A DNA stretch of 64,000 nucleotides from NCBI RefSeq assembly GCF_020536995.1, contig NW_026273355.1, forward strand, positions 1 to 64,000. The letters run 5' to 3'. Source of the DNA: Dreissena polymorpha. Its lineage: Eukaryota > Mollusca > Bivalvia > Myida > Dreissenidae. The first letter of the stretch is position 1. Every line of letters starts with the position of its first letter. This document shows, one piece after another, positions 24,328 to 36,334 of the stretch. Below the pieces are notes generated by a model. The model was not told the origin of the DNA. It worked only from the letters and a program-made list of their open reading frames with translations, and searched no databases. The position numbers and the translations under genes are program-made.

Positions 24328-24336
24328 GAACGAAAG
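24328..24336 (+). CDS. Candidate 9-nt micro-exon
   Basis: Nine bases (GAACGAAAG) between a good acceptor (AATTCCAG) and a donor (GTATGA). Phase 1 in and out would insert three residues (TKG) into the cytoplasmic tail. It lies only ~60 bp before the foldback element. Evidence is splice signals and phase alone. Confidence 0.25.
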
Positions 24337-24394
24337 GTATGATTTCTGTTATGTCTTCGGTGTCAATTAACATGATTGTGTAATGGAGACTATC

Positions 24395-25799
24395 CTAGAA
24401 CGCATCGGAATTCTATGAGGGAATATCCTTTGATATTCCCTTTTTTCGTTGCAAAATGAAGAAAAACAGGTGTTTTTTTCTCACTTTTATTGCATACAAA
24501 TTTAACCTTGAATCAAAATGCATGAACAGGAATTATCAAACTTGTATATTTACTAAAAAAGTGCGTAAATTTACGAACATTTTTAATGCAAAAAGAACAC
24601 ATTTGACATCAACTAAAAAATTATTCGTAAATTTACGAACATTTTAAGGGAGAAAAATCAGTAGTTTTTTTCATTGCTTGTCACCATGTGGCATAAATTT
24701 ATGAACTTCTTTTTTTTAAAGAAATATATGATTAACAAAACCATTATTCGTAAATTCACGCACTATTAAAAATGCTCAGAAATACTTGGTGAATTCATAG
24801 ATTCTTACCAAAACTAGACTTTTAACAAAACCATACTTCGTAAATTTACGCACTATTTAACATTTTCATTGGTAAATTCATAAATAAAACCATACTTCGT
24901 AAATTTACGCACTATAAAAAATTTTCAGACATTATTGGTAAATTCATATTCTTAGCAATACCATACTTCGTAAATTTACGAACTAGTAAAACTTTTCAGA
25001 AATACTTCATCAATTCATATATTCTCAACCAAATCTTACTTCGTAAATTTACGCACTATTAACAATTTTCCGAAATATGAGGTCAATTCATATTTTCTTA
25101 ACAAAACCATACTTCGTAAATTTACGCACTATTATATATTTTCAGAAATACTTTGTAAATTCATAGATTCTTAACCAAAAAATACTTCGTAAATTTACGC
25201 ACTATTAAAAAAAAAACAGTCATAGATTCTTAACAAAACCATACTTCGTAAATTTACGCACTATTAAAAACTTTCAGAAATACTTGGTAAATTCAAGATT
25301 CTGAACAAAAACATACTTCGTAAATTTACGCACTATTAAAAACTTTCAGAAATACTTGGTGAATTCATAGATTCTTAACAAAACATACTTCGTAAATTTA
25401 CGCACTATTAAAAAATTTCAGTATTTGGTGAATTCATAGATTCTTAACAAAAACATACTTCGTAAATTTACGCACTATTTAACATTTTCAGAAATACTTG
25501 GTAAATTCATATTCTTCTACATAAAACCATACTTCGTAAATTTACGCACTATTAAAACTTTTCAGACATAATTGGTAAATTCATATTCTTAATAATACCA
25601 TACTTCGTAAATTTACGAACTTGTAAAACTTTTCAGAAATACTTTGTCAATTCATATATCCTTAACAAAACCATACTTCGTAAATTTACGCACTACTATT
25701 TTTTTTCTGAATTACTTCATCAATTCATATATTCTCAGGAAAACCTTACTTCGTAAATTTACGCACTATTAACAATTTTCAGAAATACCAGGTCAATTC
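24395..25799. repeat. Left inverted arm of the foldback element
   Basis: About 17 copies, ~72 bp apart, of ACTTCGTAAATTTACGCACT followed by ATTAAAAATTTTCAGAAATACTTGGTAAATTC-like spacer. The outermost ~230 bp are non-array sequence shared with the right arm. The array stops abruptly at CAGGTCAATTC, where GC-rich coding-like sequence begins. Confidence 0.9.
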
Positions 25800-26030
25800 T
25801 TCTTCAACTGGAAAGCGGGTACCGAGAAGTTCCGGAAGCACGACGAAAGCGAGTGCCACAAGGAGGCGGTCGAGCGACCGGTGACGCTTCCCGCCACGAC
25901 GCGTGACGTGGGAGAGATGCTGTCAGCGGGGCACGCTAAGGAGAAGGCCGACAAACGGAAGCAGCTGCTGCAAATCCTACGCAGCATACGGTTCCTCGCA
26001 TGCTCGAAATGTGGATACATTATTTACTAA
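25797..26030 (+). pseudogene. Fragment of a hAT/ZMYM1-type transposase (TTF zinc finger region)
   Basis: A sharply GC-rich block in AT-rich surroundings. The open frame reads FFNWKAGTEKFRKHDESECH, then KEAVERPVTLP and ATTRDVGEMLSAGHAKEKAD, and KRKQLLQILRSIRFLA. The W-x-x-A...F-x-x-H-x-x-S-x-x-H pattern is the end of a TTF-type zinc finger, and the following DVGE-x-L...R-x-x-L-x-x-I-L-x-x-I-R-F-L-A matches the ZMYM1/DUF4371 family of hAT-derived transposases. Homology ends near 26003 and a stop comes at 26028. It has no start, no RNase-H core and no dimerisation domain, so it is a broken piece. Confidence 0.7.
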
Positions 26031-26099
26031 TTATGTCATATTGTATTGGTTGTTGTGTATTTTCATGTGGACGAATGTCAAACGAACCTCTTTATGTTC

Positions 26100-27300
26100 C
26101 CAGTACAGAAACTGGACCGCCCCCCCCCCCCCCACCAATGTTGGGAGGTTATCTACGCCCCTGATTTATAATGAATTGGCAATAAATAATGCTCTATTTT
26201 TTTATCTATAATGAATTGGCAATAAAAAGTGCTTGTCTTTTTATATATAGTGAATTGGCCATAAATCGTACTAAACTTTTTTCTGTTACAATGGATTGGC
26301 AATAAAGAGTACTCAATGTATTTTCTTTCTCAAATAAAGTGTACAGAAATCGGGACTATATAATGAGTTGACAACATATAGGGTTAGGGCTTTCACTGAA
26401 GAAACCAGTTTATTGCTTATTCGTTAAATGAATTGGTAAAAAATGCTAATGAATTGGATTTCTCTGATTAATTACCAATTTATTGACAATTTTGGTACAA
26501 TTTGCTTAAGATTATTTTTTTACGGATAGTGTTTATTTCTCTCAAGTTACAATTCTCAACTCGTTTTTTTGTTTGAGTACAATTGCAAAAACACAACAAC
26601 TCAGCTTTGATACAAATAATCAAGTATGATATAAACATTACTGTGTCCGATTATTTTAACAATTACGTTCCCAATTATATGAAAAATCCGAATTTATATA
26701 ACGCGACCCTGTAAACTTATTTCCATTTTTAGTAAAATATATTTGATATTAATTATTATTTAATTGACAAATATTAAAGGCCACTAATAAAAAACAGTTA
26801 TCAAAGGCAAATTAACATATTAAAAATAACAGTGACCAAATAACAACATGAACTCACCACAGAAAGATTAAACAACGATATTTATTCGCTAGTTTATCAA
26901 GAACAGAACAGAACAGAATATTTATTTGACTTAAGCATAACAAGCTTATCGTTAATCGTTCTATTCAGTTTATCAAGAACACTGTTTGTGTGGTATTCAT
27001 GAATTAATTAAAGCGCATGAAATTGTAACGTAGCGGTTTTGCACAAATTGTTAAGATACTGTTTCTTCGAAATCACATCCTTGTATACCAAGAGTCTATG
27101 TCAAAGATATGTTCTGTTCTGTCCATTATATAGTACTATAACGACTGTACAATCAATTATCGCGTGACATTAACCAAGCTCGTCTAAACGATTTAAACTT
27201 CAAAAGACTCGAAGCGACTTCGATCCAAACAAACAAGACTTTAATTTATTATAGCTCAATAAACCCTCTACTGCCATTACTAACTTATACTCAACAGCCA
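26100..27300. other. Foldback interior, short repeats
   Basis: A C-tract at ~26119-26133 is followed by about four ~50-bp copies of ATAATGAATTGGCAATAAA (26164-26330). The rest is AT-rich with no gene recognised. Confidence 0.6.
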
Positions 27301-27309
27301 CACATCTAC

Positions 27310-27469
27310 ACTCACTCACTCACTCACTCACTCACTCACTCACTCACTCACTCACTCACTCACTCACTCACTCACTCACTCACTCACTCACTCACTCACT
27401 CACTCACTCACTCACTCACTCACTCACTCACTCACTCACTCACTCACTCACTCACTCACTCACTCACTC
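27310..27469. repeat. (CTCA)n microsatellite, ~40 copies
   Basis: 160 bp of uninterrupted ACTC tetranucleotide, flanked by decayed copies (for example ACTCACTCATTCACTCAC near 27526). Confidence 0.98.
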
Positions 27470-27579
27470 GTATTTATATCACCTACCTTAATCCCACTCT
27501 TACCACTCTTATTTACACAATGATACTCACTCATTCACTCACAGAATACATGCACTATGTTTTACCATAAATGTGTTCA

Positions 27580-27716
27580 TTGTATTATATTGGATTTTTA
27601 TTGTCTCTTATAATTCAAATTTGAATGGCCATTTACAGTTGTTGTAATATATGTGTTTTTATATCTTGTATATACTATGTTGTAAATGTAAATGGATGAG
27701 ACTGAAATAAAATAAA
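27580..27716 (+). mobile_element. Possible LINE/SINE 3' tail
   Basis: T-rich sequence ending GGATGAGACTGAAATAAAAT, then AAAATAA repeats, typical of a retroposon 3' end with a polyadenylation signal and simple tail. No coding part is present. Confidence 0.3.
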
Positions 27717-29960
27717 ATAACAAAATGTAGTGTACAAATTGTAACCGGGACTACGGAAGCGCTTCGAGCCATCAGAAAATATGACCCTTGCGAATCCTAG
27801 AAAAACGACCAAAAAAATTGTATGTATTACAAAAAAAGCAAATGGTACTTCGAGGAGACTTTGAGTCAATCGGAAATTCGAGCGAATTGATTACAAGCCA
27901 ACGAGATTCGACTTTAATTCTTTAATTTTGTTTATTCGCATCGAGTATTGTACCTGTTTATCAAACATTAAAGTTCAGATTGTTATCTATATATCTTGTA
28001 TGACGGATAATTCGGGAAGACATACAGTTTTATGAGGGCCATAAATAATCAAAGTTCGCAAGCTATTACAATCCTGGGTCCGAGTTCCTTAAGAACTCCA
28101 CATGCCTCCTATCCACAAAAAGTGGCGCACGCACAAAGTGAGCTGATAACATCGATGATGTCTCGTGATCTTGGCAACGGAGGGTTATTTAATTCTTTTG
28201 ACACAATCTCTTAATGTTTTGTGTCTCCAACTTAATTTTTTTATAGAATGTGACCACCTGAAATATGTTCACATCTTTTCTTAAATAACTTATCTAAATA
28301 ATCTAACTAAATAATTTTTAACATTTTTCATTTCATAGATCACAGTTTGAATACTTTTTTAAAATATTAAAACTTATATACCTTGATTGTTTTATATGAT
28401 ATTATTTACAACCGATATTGAATATTATGTAAATGGCTGAAATGTGTGCCTGATACATATATTAAGACTTGGACAGTGTACTGTTCTTAACCTGAACAGA
28501 TAATATCTGCAATCAACTTATAACTGCAAATATTGAGTAATGCAAACAAAAAAATAAAAATGTACATGCAAACTTGTTCACACTTCGTTTAATTGTCGAT
28601 TGTTTCCTATTTAAGTGTGGGAATATTTTATATCTCAATTAAGTAATTAACCTGTAAGTAATTTTTGACCGTGATACAGGTACGTCCACTTGTAAAACCA
28701 ACGGTTTTTATCTGTGGTTTGACAACTTCACATTTTTTCTGTTAAAATGAAATTTATTTGAAGTGCGCCTTCCAATGAAGGTGCATTATATATATAATAG
28801 AAAATTTGGAAGATTTCCACTGTATATCGAGAGTTATATTAGAATGATTAAAAACGTTTTGACACTTTACTCGGTTTAACATGAAAATAGTATTTTAAAC
28901 ACCATTTAAATGATCAGTTGAATAACATTACTGTTAACCATTCTCGTACAAACTGGGCCTCACTGGTAATATCCTCACTCGGTTAAGATAGAAACATTCA
29001 ACCATAAGGAATGTTGTCTGTTGTGACTGAGAACCGATATCCAATCACCAAACGAGAGTTGCATCCTTTTTTTCACTTGATAACCCAACAATGATATTCA
29101 GTTGCAAAGCAAGTATCAAAAATACACTAGCATCGCGTCAAGTCTTCTAAGAAAAGCCACGTCCTCCTTGTTTACCAAACTTCAAATTAAAAATAAAACG
29201 CTCTTTCGAAATAATGACAAATGTTTAAATTCACACTTAAAGTTTTAGTAATTTTGCATCAATCATTTACTTATTTGTGCCAGTGCATTTACGTCGCTAA
29301 CTATAAACGTGATGTTTACAATATTGACAGAGCGCGTAACATGCTTCTGAGAAAGCTTCACGCTTCAATGGCAATATATATTTTTTTCTTGATGTACAAT
29401 GCAGAAATTCGCTTTGCATCAACATCACCCTTTGCAAAACATGTTTCGCGGTAAATATTTTGTAATAACGTTTAGATGTAAACAGACAGACCACAAAAAC
29501 ATATTAATCAAATTTTATTTTTAACAGGTTGTTATGGACAAATGTTTAATTTCGTAGCTATTTTCAAGTGCACCAGGGAAGAACGAACTGCTGAACAAAA
29601 ACGTGCATCCTGCACGACATTGCCTAATTTATCATTCGTTGTTTTGCTTTGAGGTTAGAAGCCTGCACAAGATTACGACATTGTCTAAGTAATCATTCAT
29701 GGTTTCGTTTTGTGGTAGGAAGCCTGACAAATGATGTGCGGTAGTCGGGCGTATCTGTTTCTCACTGTCACTGATTTGATTTTTTAAAGTTGCACATTTT
29801 ACATTTCATTACTATTCTTGGAACATAACGTTTTGTTATTGAAATTTACGAAACGATTTACGAAAAAAACAAAAACCGGACACGTGTAAATTGGTTCATT
29901 AACGGATAATCATCATTCGAAATCGGTAGAATAATAATCCGTTTATAATGCTAAGTTGCA
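27717..29960. other. Foldback interior, no gene recognised
   Basis: AT-rich. A 60-codon ORF at 28032-28214 (beginning MRAINNQSSQAITILGPSSL) looks protein-like but has no recognised relative. Two related segments near 29625-29720 share TGCACAAGATTACGACATTG-like text. Nothing else is seen. Confidence 0.4.
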
Positions 29961-29970
29961 AATTCGTCGT

Positions 29971-30064
29971 GTTAGTAGAGCGGTTATGCTTTGCACATAA
30001 TCTGGAAAGGCTGCTTGGAAGCGAGGTAGATTTTGCTTCTAAAGGAACCGGGTTAGAATCCGGT
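29971..30064 (+). other. tRNA-like sequence (pseudo-tRNA or SINE head)
   Basis: GTTAGTAGAGCGG resembles an A box. TTATG-CTTTGCA-CATAA forms a perfect anticodon arm (5-bp stem, 7-nt loop). CCGGGTTAGAATCCGG is a B box and T arm. About 40 nt of extra sequence separates anticodon and T arms, so it is not a working tRNA. Taken literally, the loop gives anticodon UUG, although the surrounding bases look alanine-like. Confidence 0.5.
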
Positions 30065-30224
30065 GAACAACAATATTGTGTATTCAACTAAACTTATGTT
30101 GCTATTATATTTAGTGAGATTGTTTCCAAAATACGACAACCCGTGGACAAGTCCGTTTAAATTGATTTTATTTACAAGAAACACGTTTCTTACTCACATA
30201 CAGTTTGATGTAGCACTACCACCA

Positions 30225-30315
30225 CACCAAATATCTTACAAACGCTCCTCAAAAATTGAACCCGCGACCTCCCGGTCTCAATGGGGAGCACAACTACACA
30301 ATTGCTCCGAAATAA
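30225..30315 (-). mobile_element. tRNA-derived SINE-like fragment
   Basis: Read on the minus strand: CGGAGCAATTGTGTAGTTGT, GCTCCCCATTGAGACCGGGA and GGTCGCGGGTTCAA, an A-box to B-box layout typical of tRNA-derived repeats. No acceptor stem match was found. Confidence 0.35.
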
Positions 30316-31320
30316 AATGTTTGTACTTTATTAAATGAATTCGATTTAAACTATCGTATTTAAGCTATCCCAACAGCGGTCGAGCGCAGATTCATGCACT
30401 TGGCCGCTAGATGAATAATGTTATGCAGTTATTCTGGGCAAATTTATAATTTCAAAACATTTTAGTTCATGATTTTATTCACGTTCAATAAATACATCAG
30501 CCTGCTACTGTGCTACAAATGTGTGTCTTATGCCGTTCATAACTACATGATAACTGAATTTGTTAACCGTCCGCAATAATAATAGCGCCTTCAAGCGTTC
30601 CATAAATAAACTGTGAAGGAAACACATTTTTTGTTGAATAAAATGGTCGAAAATCAATGATCACTGTGTTTGAGATGGGTTTTTTCCATAAAATAACTTC
30701 GGTGTCGTATTCAGTTAAATCGTGAACGGCGCTACTTTTCAAACCGTATACCCTTAATTTGTATTTGACTATTGTAATCCATATGATAAAAAGTGTATTA
30801 GCAACCTGCTTATACACATGTGTCATCTTGAGTTTCCTTTGAGATTTAATGTCACATCAAAATGAAACACATTGCCGCTTCAAATTGTGAGCTTTTGGAA
30901 ACAACAATATATATGTGCTATAACCGTATGCTTTTAATTATTCGGCTTTTTCTTATTAAGTTCTCAGTAATCTGCTCTTTAAGTATATGTCTCGATTATT
31001 AAAGACGGCGCTAATTACTTGTGGAAGGTGGAATATAATTTCTTTAGCGCATTACACACTGTATGTGTCAATTGTTCTTGTGCTTGAGAAAGAGTGTGCT
31101 CGGGCTGGTTTTTTTTTAGGTGTTAAGTATCTCATTCAATGCAAGTGAATGGTTGACTTTGTATTATTGTGCACAAGAGTGACGACAAATAAAATAACAC
31201 ACGTTTATTTATTTTATTCATTTCATAACAGAAATACTCTTTTTATTACTAAACAATCACTACTGTGAGGGATGCAACATGTTTTTAAACAATTAACCGG
31301 TTATATAATTTTTGACATCC
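30316..31320. other. Foldback interior, no feature seen
   Basis: AT-rich; the 87-codon minus-strand ORF at 30563-30826 is unrecognised and probably chance. Confidence 0.4.
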
Positions 31321-31321
31321 A

Positions 31322-31472
31322 TTAATTGAGTCGCGTTTTGAGAAAACTGGGCATATTGCATGTGCGGAAAGTGTCGTCCCAGATTAGCCTGTGCGGACTG
31401 CACAAGCTAATCTGGTATGACACTTTACTAACATGCAATATGCCCAGTTTTCTCAGAACGCAACTCAATTAA
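31322..31472. mobile_element. TTAA-flanked palindromic MITE
   Basis: TTAA at 31322-31325 and 31469-31472 flanks a 143-bp element with ~37-bp inverted termini (TTGAGTCGCGTTTTGAGAAA on the left, two mismatches on the right). The interior is also largely self-complementary (CAGATTAGCCTGTG / CACAAGCTAATCTG). The TTAA target is that of piggyBac-like elements. I associate this family with Dreissena. Confidence 0.85.
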
Positions 31473-32325
31473 TCCGTTAACTGAAAGACTGAAAAAAACT
31501 AGCTATTCGATGTACTGCTTTTAAGTCGGGTGGTTGGAGTGCATAGGTAACAGGAAGCCCATTTCCTTTCACCTGAAACACATACACATGCAAATTAATA
31601 AAAAATATTTTTGAGAAAAAAAAAAATAATAATAATGTATCATCATATTAATCCTTTACGGATGTTAACAAGTATTGCGATCTCAAACGCTTCCAATAAC
31701 TTGTTTAAACGTACCGTAGTGCGCAACTGTAAATTAGTTCGATAAATACTACAAATAATCTACCGATACCGAAAGCGCGCGCTTTCGGTAAATCTAGTAA
31801 CCGCTTTCTTATTAGCTCAATACACAGGCACCTGGCTACTGTACTGGAAAAATTGGATTTACTGCCAAAATAACTGATTTCATTTATTTCTAAATTGTTG
31901 TGTACCTTAAAAATACTTCAATAAATAGTAAACGCTCTACCATTGTCTTATATTTATACCGTTTGAAATATTTAACGACAATTATTGCAAGCGTCCGTTT
32001 TTTTTACCATTATTATTTTAAATACGCTTTCAATGGCAAATAATACAGGTAAAATCATTATTTGATGTGGATATCAGTACAGTTAATAAATGTTAATAAA
32101 TGTCTATATATTCTAACCATATCATACGCAATTGTATAATTCCGAACTAATATTATTTACTTAAATATGATCGAGCTAGAATCAACATCAACATGGATCA
32201 ACATCACCGTTGTACTTTTTATTTAGTTTTCAGTAATCTGTCCTTGAAATAGAGGTAGCCTAATTAAAGACAGCGCTAAGTGTGAAAGTGGAGATTAAGA
32301 AATAAGATCTATTGCATCGCACTGG
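31473..32325. other. Foldback interior, no feature seen
   Basis: AT-rich; a small GAAAGCGCGCGCTTTC palindrome is at ~31770. No gene recognised. Confidence 0.4.
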
Positions 32326-32845
32326 CGGTATAGCATGTAGTCTTAAATAAGACACATTTAAGACATGAATAAAATACAAATATGACACATATGAATCTTT
32401 CATTTCTTCAAAAAATAAGCACGTAGTCACATATAAATAAGACACATTTAAGACACAGATACAATATAAATAAGACACATTTGAATCTTTCATTTCTTAA
32501 AAAAAGCATGTGAATCTTTAGAATACATGTATTACTGACACATTATTCTCAAACAACATGTTTAATTTTAAAAATGTTTCCGTACAATACTCAATATCCT
32601 TTTACAATGAATTTAACAAGTTTTCTTGAATGACCGATTCATCAAAGAAACTCAAATTCCCAACCATTAACAACATGTTCAACTAAAAAAAATGTTTCCG
32701 TACAATACTCAATATCCTTAAAAAATATTGCTCAAAAATCTGTTTTACTATATAACGTCTGGCATTTTTACCTATGGCATTTTTACCACTTTACCTCTGG
32801 CATTTTTACCTATGGCATTTTTACCTATGGCATTTTTACCGCACA
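32326..32845. repeat. Short local duplications and a 16-bp minisatellite
   Basis: Segments with AATAAGACACATTTAAGACA and TTGAATCTTTCATTTCTT are repeated ~100 bp apart (32340-32515). AATGTTTCCGTACAATACTC recurs at ~32573 and ~32690. At 32757-32845 there are about five copies of TGGCATTTTTACCTA (~16 bp). Confidence 0.7.
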
Positions 32846-33828
32846 CCGCCTATTCTTTATACTTCAATATATGTCTTGCACTTCTTTAATGCAAAATCAT
32901 AATATTTGCGCACTGAAAATAATTTCCTGCTAATTTCAAACATTATTTGTAAGTAGCGATTAATTGGTAGATTTTATTTAAAAGTACAAAGCCATAAAAA
33001 GCTGGTTTCTGGCAATTTTAACATGATTAATTTATACAAGAAGGCATGATTGTTCTTCTTCTTGTTTATCAGAAGACCAGCCATCTTCATAAATACTGAA
33101 TTCAATACTAATTTAAGTACATGTATATAATTTTTGGCAAAAAAACTGATGAAGATCAAAGATATTTACAATTATGTCTTCCATAAATTAAGATCATGGA
33201 CGCTATACCTTCCTCAGTGCAGACGACCCAGCGAACACGAAAGCAAAATTTGTTTTTCTATGTAAATGAACATTTCTTTGTTTTGTTTTTTATCCTTTTA
33301 AAAATGTATTGTCAAACAACAACACACAATCAATGAGAAACAAACTAATTATTCTAGCAATTTGTATACATTTTTAACAAAACCTGTGTGCTGGCTATAT
33401 CGATCATATGTAACCGTATAATATTGCGCTGCTTACTTCCCTTGGATATATCAGTGTTTGTTCACCTACGAATTTTAAATCGAGGCGTTTGCCGATATTG
33501 CTATTTCGGCATTTTCTTAAGACGTTTATACCGGTCAATTGCCCCGCATGATGTAAGTTTCCACATGTTATCAATGCTATATAACTTGTATTTTGTTAAG
33601 GCAGTAATTATTTATGAGGTATATTCATTCATTCAGGTTTTCTCAGTAAATGCTATTCGTACCCAAATTACGTCGTACCTACCCTTTCGACCCAGTTGAG
33701 GCTATATGTCCTATATGTAAGGGTAATTTCCAAAGCTTTGCTTTCGTAACTATGTCATTGTTTATAACTTAGATATAGGCTATACGTTTTACCTTTTTTC
33801 AGTCATTTAAAGTATTTTTTGATTACAA
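32846..33828. other. Foldback interior, no feature seen
   Basis: AT-rich; the 103-codon ORF at 33388-33699 is unrecognised. Confidence 0.4.
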
Positions 33829-33830
33829 TA

Positions 33831-33852
33831 CAGTGAGGTCGTCAGTTCCGAA
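33831..33852 (+). repeat. Left terminal inverted repeat of the pogo-type element
   Basis: 22 bp starting CAGTGAGGTCGTCAGT, matched exactly in reverse at 43691-43712; TA precedes it. Confidence 0.93.
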
Positions 33853-35880
33853 TCACTAATGAAATTATCAATGTATACTTTAAAACAGCAACCGACAAAG
33901 ATTTCGAATTTAGTGATTTTGTCAGATGATTTCAACCTCGATCCTGTGCTCACATTGATTTTCAGGAAGTTTCTAAATATAGATGTGTGTTTATGTTTTT
34001 CCTCGATCGTACAGTTTCTCCATTTCCGGTTAATATTCTCCAATAGCGAATCACGTCACAGCAAGTGCATTTTCATTACAGGGGTCGTCTCAAAACAAAC
34101 TTTAACTGTCAAAATCGTTTATTTACATGCATCTTTATTTAAATATCAGTAACATAACCTGATTGGTATGTATAAATCACAGAAATTGAATAACAATAAA
34201 GAAAACAAAAATACACAATAAAGACAACAAAAACAATCGGGTCCTTTCAAGAGAAAACACAGTGCAGTGCATGTACAGACGAGACAGGAGTTCCGGATCA
34301 CTAATGAAACTAACGCCGTTTACACATCCTAATTTATACCAATTTGCTAGTGTTATACCTCTTTGGAAGCTGATTTTATTCCGCTATCCTACATAAGTTT
34401 CACCAGAGGAGACTGGTTTGTGCTCCGTCTATCAGACCGTCACACTTTTCTGGACCCTGCGATAACTTAGAAAAGTTCTTAATATTTTTTCGCGAGACTT
34501 GAAACATGGATTGATGGCAATATGGACATCATGCACGTTATTTAATTTTGTTCCTGTGAAAAATTCTGGTTGCTATGGCAACAATTTTTTTTAATTCTGA
34601 CAATGGTGGGATTTCTGACAATGGTGGAGCCGGTAGGGGACATGAATTGCTTGGAAATAGTCTTGTTATTGTTGTGTTATTGAATAAACTTAATATACAG
34701 GTTTCGCATGTTCAGTGGTGTGGAAATCAAAATTTCATCTTGCACTGATTTGTAGGTTTTGTCATTCGACAGGCAAGCAGGATAGAGCGATGACGTTGTT
34801 ATTTGTTCATGCTCAGCTTGCTTAAAGGTTAATATTATGCTTTAAGTGTTTCAGTGAGATTTATGAGAGCAGACAGACGACTTGAGTTAGAAATGGTCAT
34901 TGGTTCCGGACATTAACGAGTATACTGGTTATACTGCATTTTTCTCAGTTCTGTGTATAATAACACTTATTTGCAATTCATACTTTATGGCATTTTTTTG
35001 GCGGGGGACCAGTGTTAAGTGTCTGTGTTTCAAGAAATAAACCCTGTTTGTCATGACACCTAAACAAACGTGTTTGTTTTTATTGTAAATAAGTTATGTT
35101 TGTCATTAGATGTAATGGAATATAAAACATAAAATCTTTCACTTTCAAATATTTTACTCATATATTTCCTGAGATCAATTCAAATAAACAAACAAAACAA
35201 ACAACAAATAAAATAGTATGACTAGACTGTCATAGCCTATAAGTATGTATACAATTGGTTAGCAGATCTATATTAAATATAGAACTGAAACAATGAAAAA
35301 AAACAAAACAATAAAACAAAATATACTATTCGAAATTTGCTAAGGATCACTTGTTATAGTATGTGTAATTTGAAGTTTACCCCTTGGTCGATTCAGCCAG
35401 CGTCACGCATCAATGATAATCAATACATAAAAATAAAATCAAAAACATATTCTAATATCAAAACATGAAAAATAACAAAAATTAAAGTTATCCAAAATTG
35501 AAGATAATGTGTCAATAAAAAAGTGATCCTTAGCAAATTTGGAATAGTATATTTGCCACCTCAACAATAAGTATTCAATGAACTGCACATATTATTACTA
35601 CAGCAAAACAGTTTGGAGACATAGAACATAAAAGGCATTAATAAGCAATTCACATGGTAATACATCATGGCTTAAACATACTTTACCCAAAGCTGAATGA
35701 AATGAACAAAACTAAATAAAATTTTTTTTGGCAATTTAACTGTATATCTTATCGGCAGAATACATATTCAGATAACTGCATGGAGAACATGAATATCATA
35801 ATATGCATAAATTTCATTCAACGTGTACATTGGTAATTTCTTAGTAGAGTGTAAACAAGGTTACACTATAAAGCCATTTA
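33853..35880. other. Non-coding left part of the pogo-type element
   Basis: Apart from the subterminal repeat at 34291-34310, no gene or dispersed repeat was recognised. It lies beyond the 3' end of the minus-strand genes. Confidence 0.5.
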
Positions 35881-35884
35881 AAGC

Positions 35885-36175
35885 CATGTTTTTCAACAGA
35901 CCGCAACCATAAAGGAACTCGGCCTAGTTTACAAGGTTTTTCTTTTGTTTGACCTAGTGACCCAGTTTTTAACCCAGCATGACCCAGTTTCAAACTCAGT
36001 CAAGGTATCATTGAGACAAATATTCTGGCCAAGTTTCATGAAGATCGGACAAGAAATGTTGCCTCTAGAGTGTTTACAAGGCAAAATGTTGACGACGAAC
36101 GACGCACGGACGACAGACAAAAGGTGATCCCTAAAGCTCACCATGAGCACGTTGTGCTCAGGTTAGCTAAAAAGC
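35885..36175 (+). repeat. Bivalve-type dispersed repeat (GAGCACGTTGTGCTC family)
   Basis: Contains GACCTAGTGACCCAGTTTTT, ATTCTGGCCAAGTTTCATGA, AGATCGGACAAGAAATGTTG and ends AGCTCACCATGAGCACGTTG. I know this as a very widespread non-coding bivalve repeat. ORFs across it on both strands are not genes. Confidence 0.7.
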
Positions 36176-36334
36176 CTTCATATATTGAAATCAGTATTGA
36201 TCACACAGTCAATCACATCAATAAAGTAGTGGTTACTACATACCCTTAATTTTTACTGGTACAATATAAGTGATACATAAATAACTAACAGAATCACAGA
36301 AAAGGCACATATTCTGAAGGATTTAAATATAAAT

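Noticed and set aside
24500-25790. Regularly spaced palindromic repeats resembling a CRISPR array
   Set aside because: Spacers are copies of one another, the genome is eukaryotic, and the array is one arm of an inverted-repeat element.
35929-36150. Overlapping ORFs on both strands
   Set aside because: They lie in a known type of non-coding dispersed bivalve repeat.
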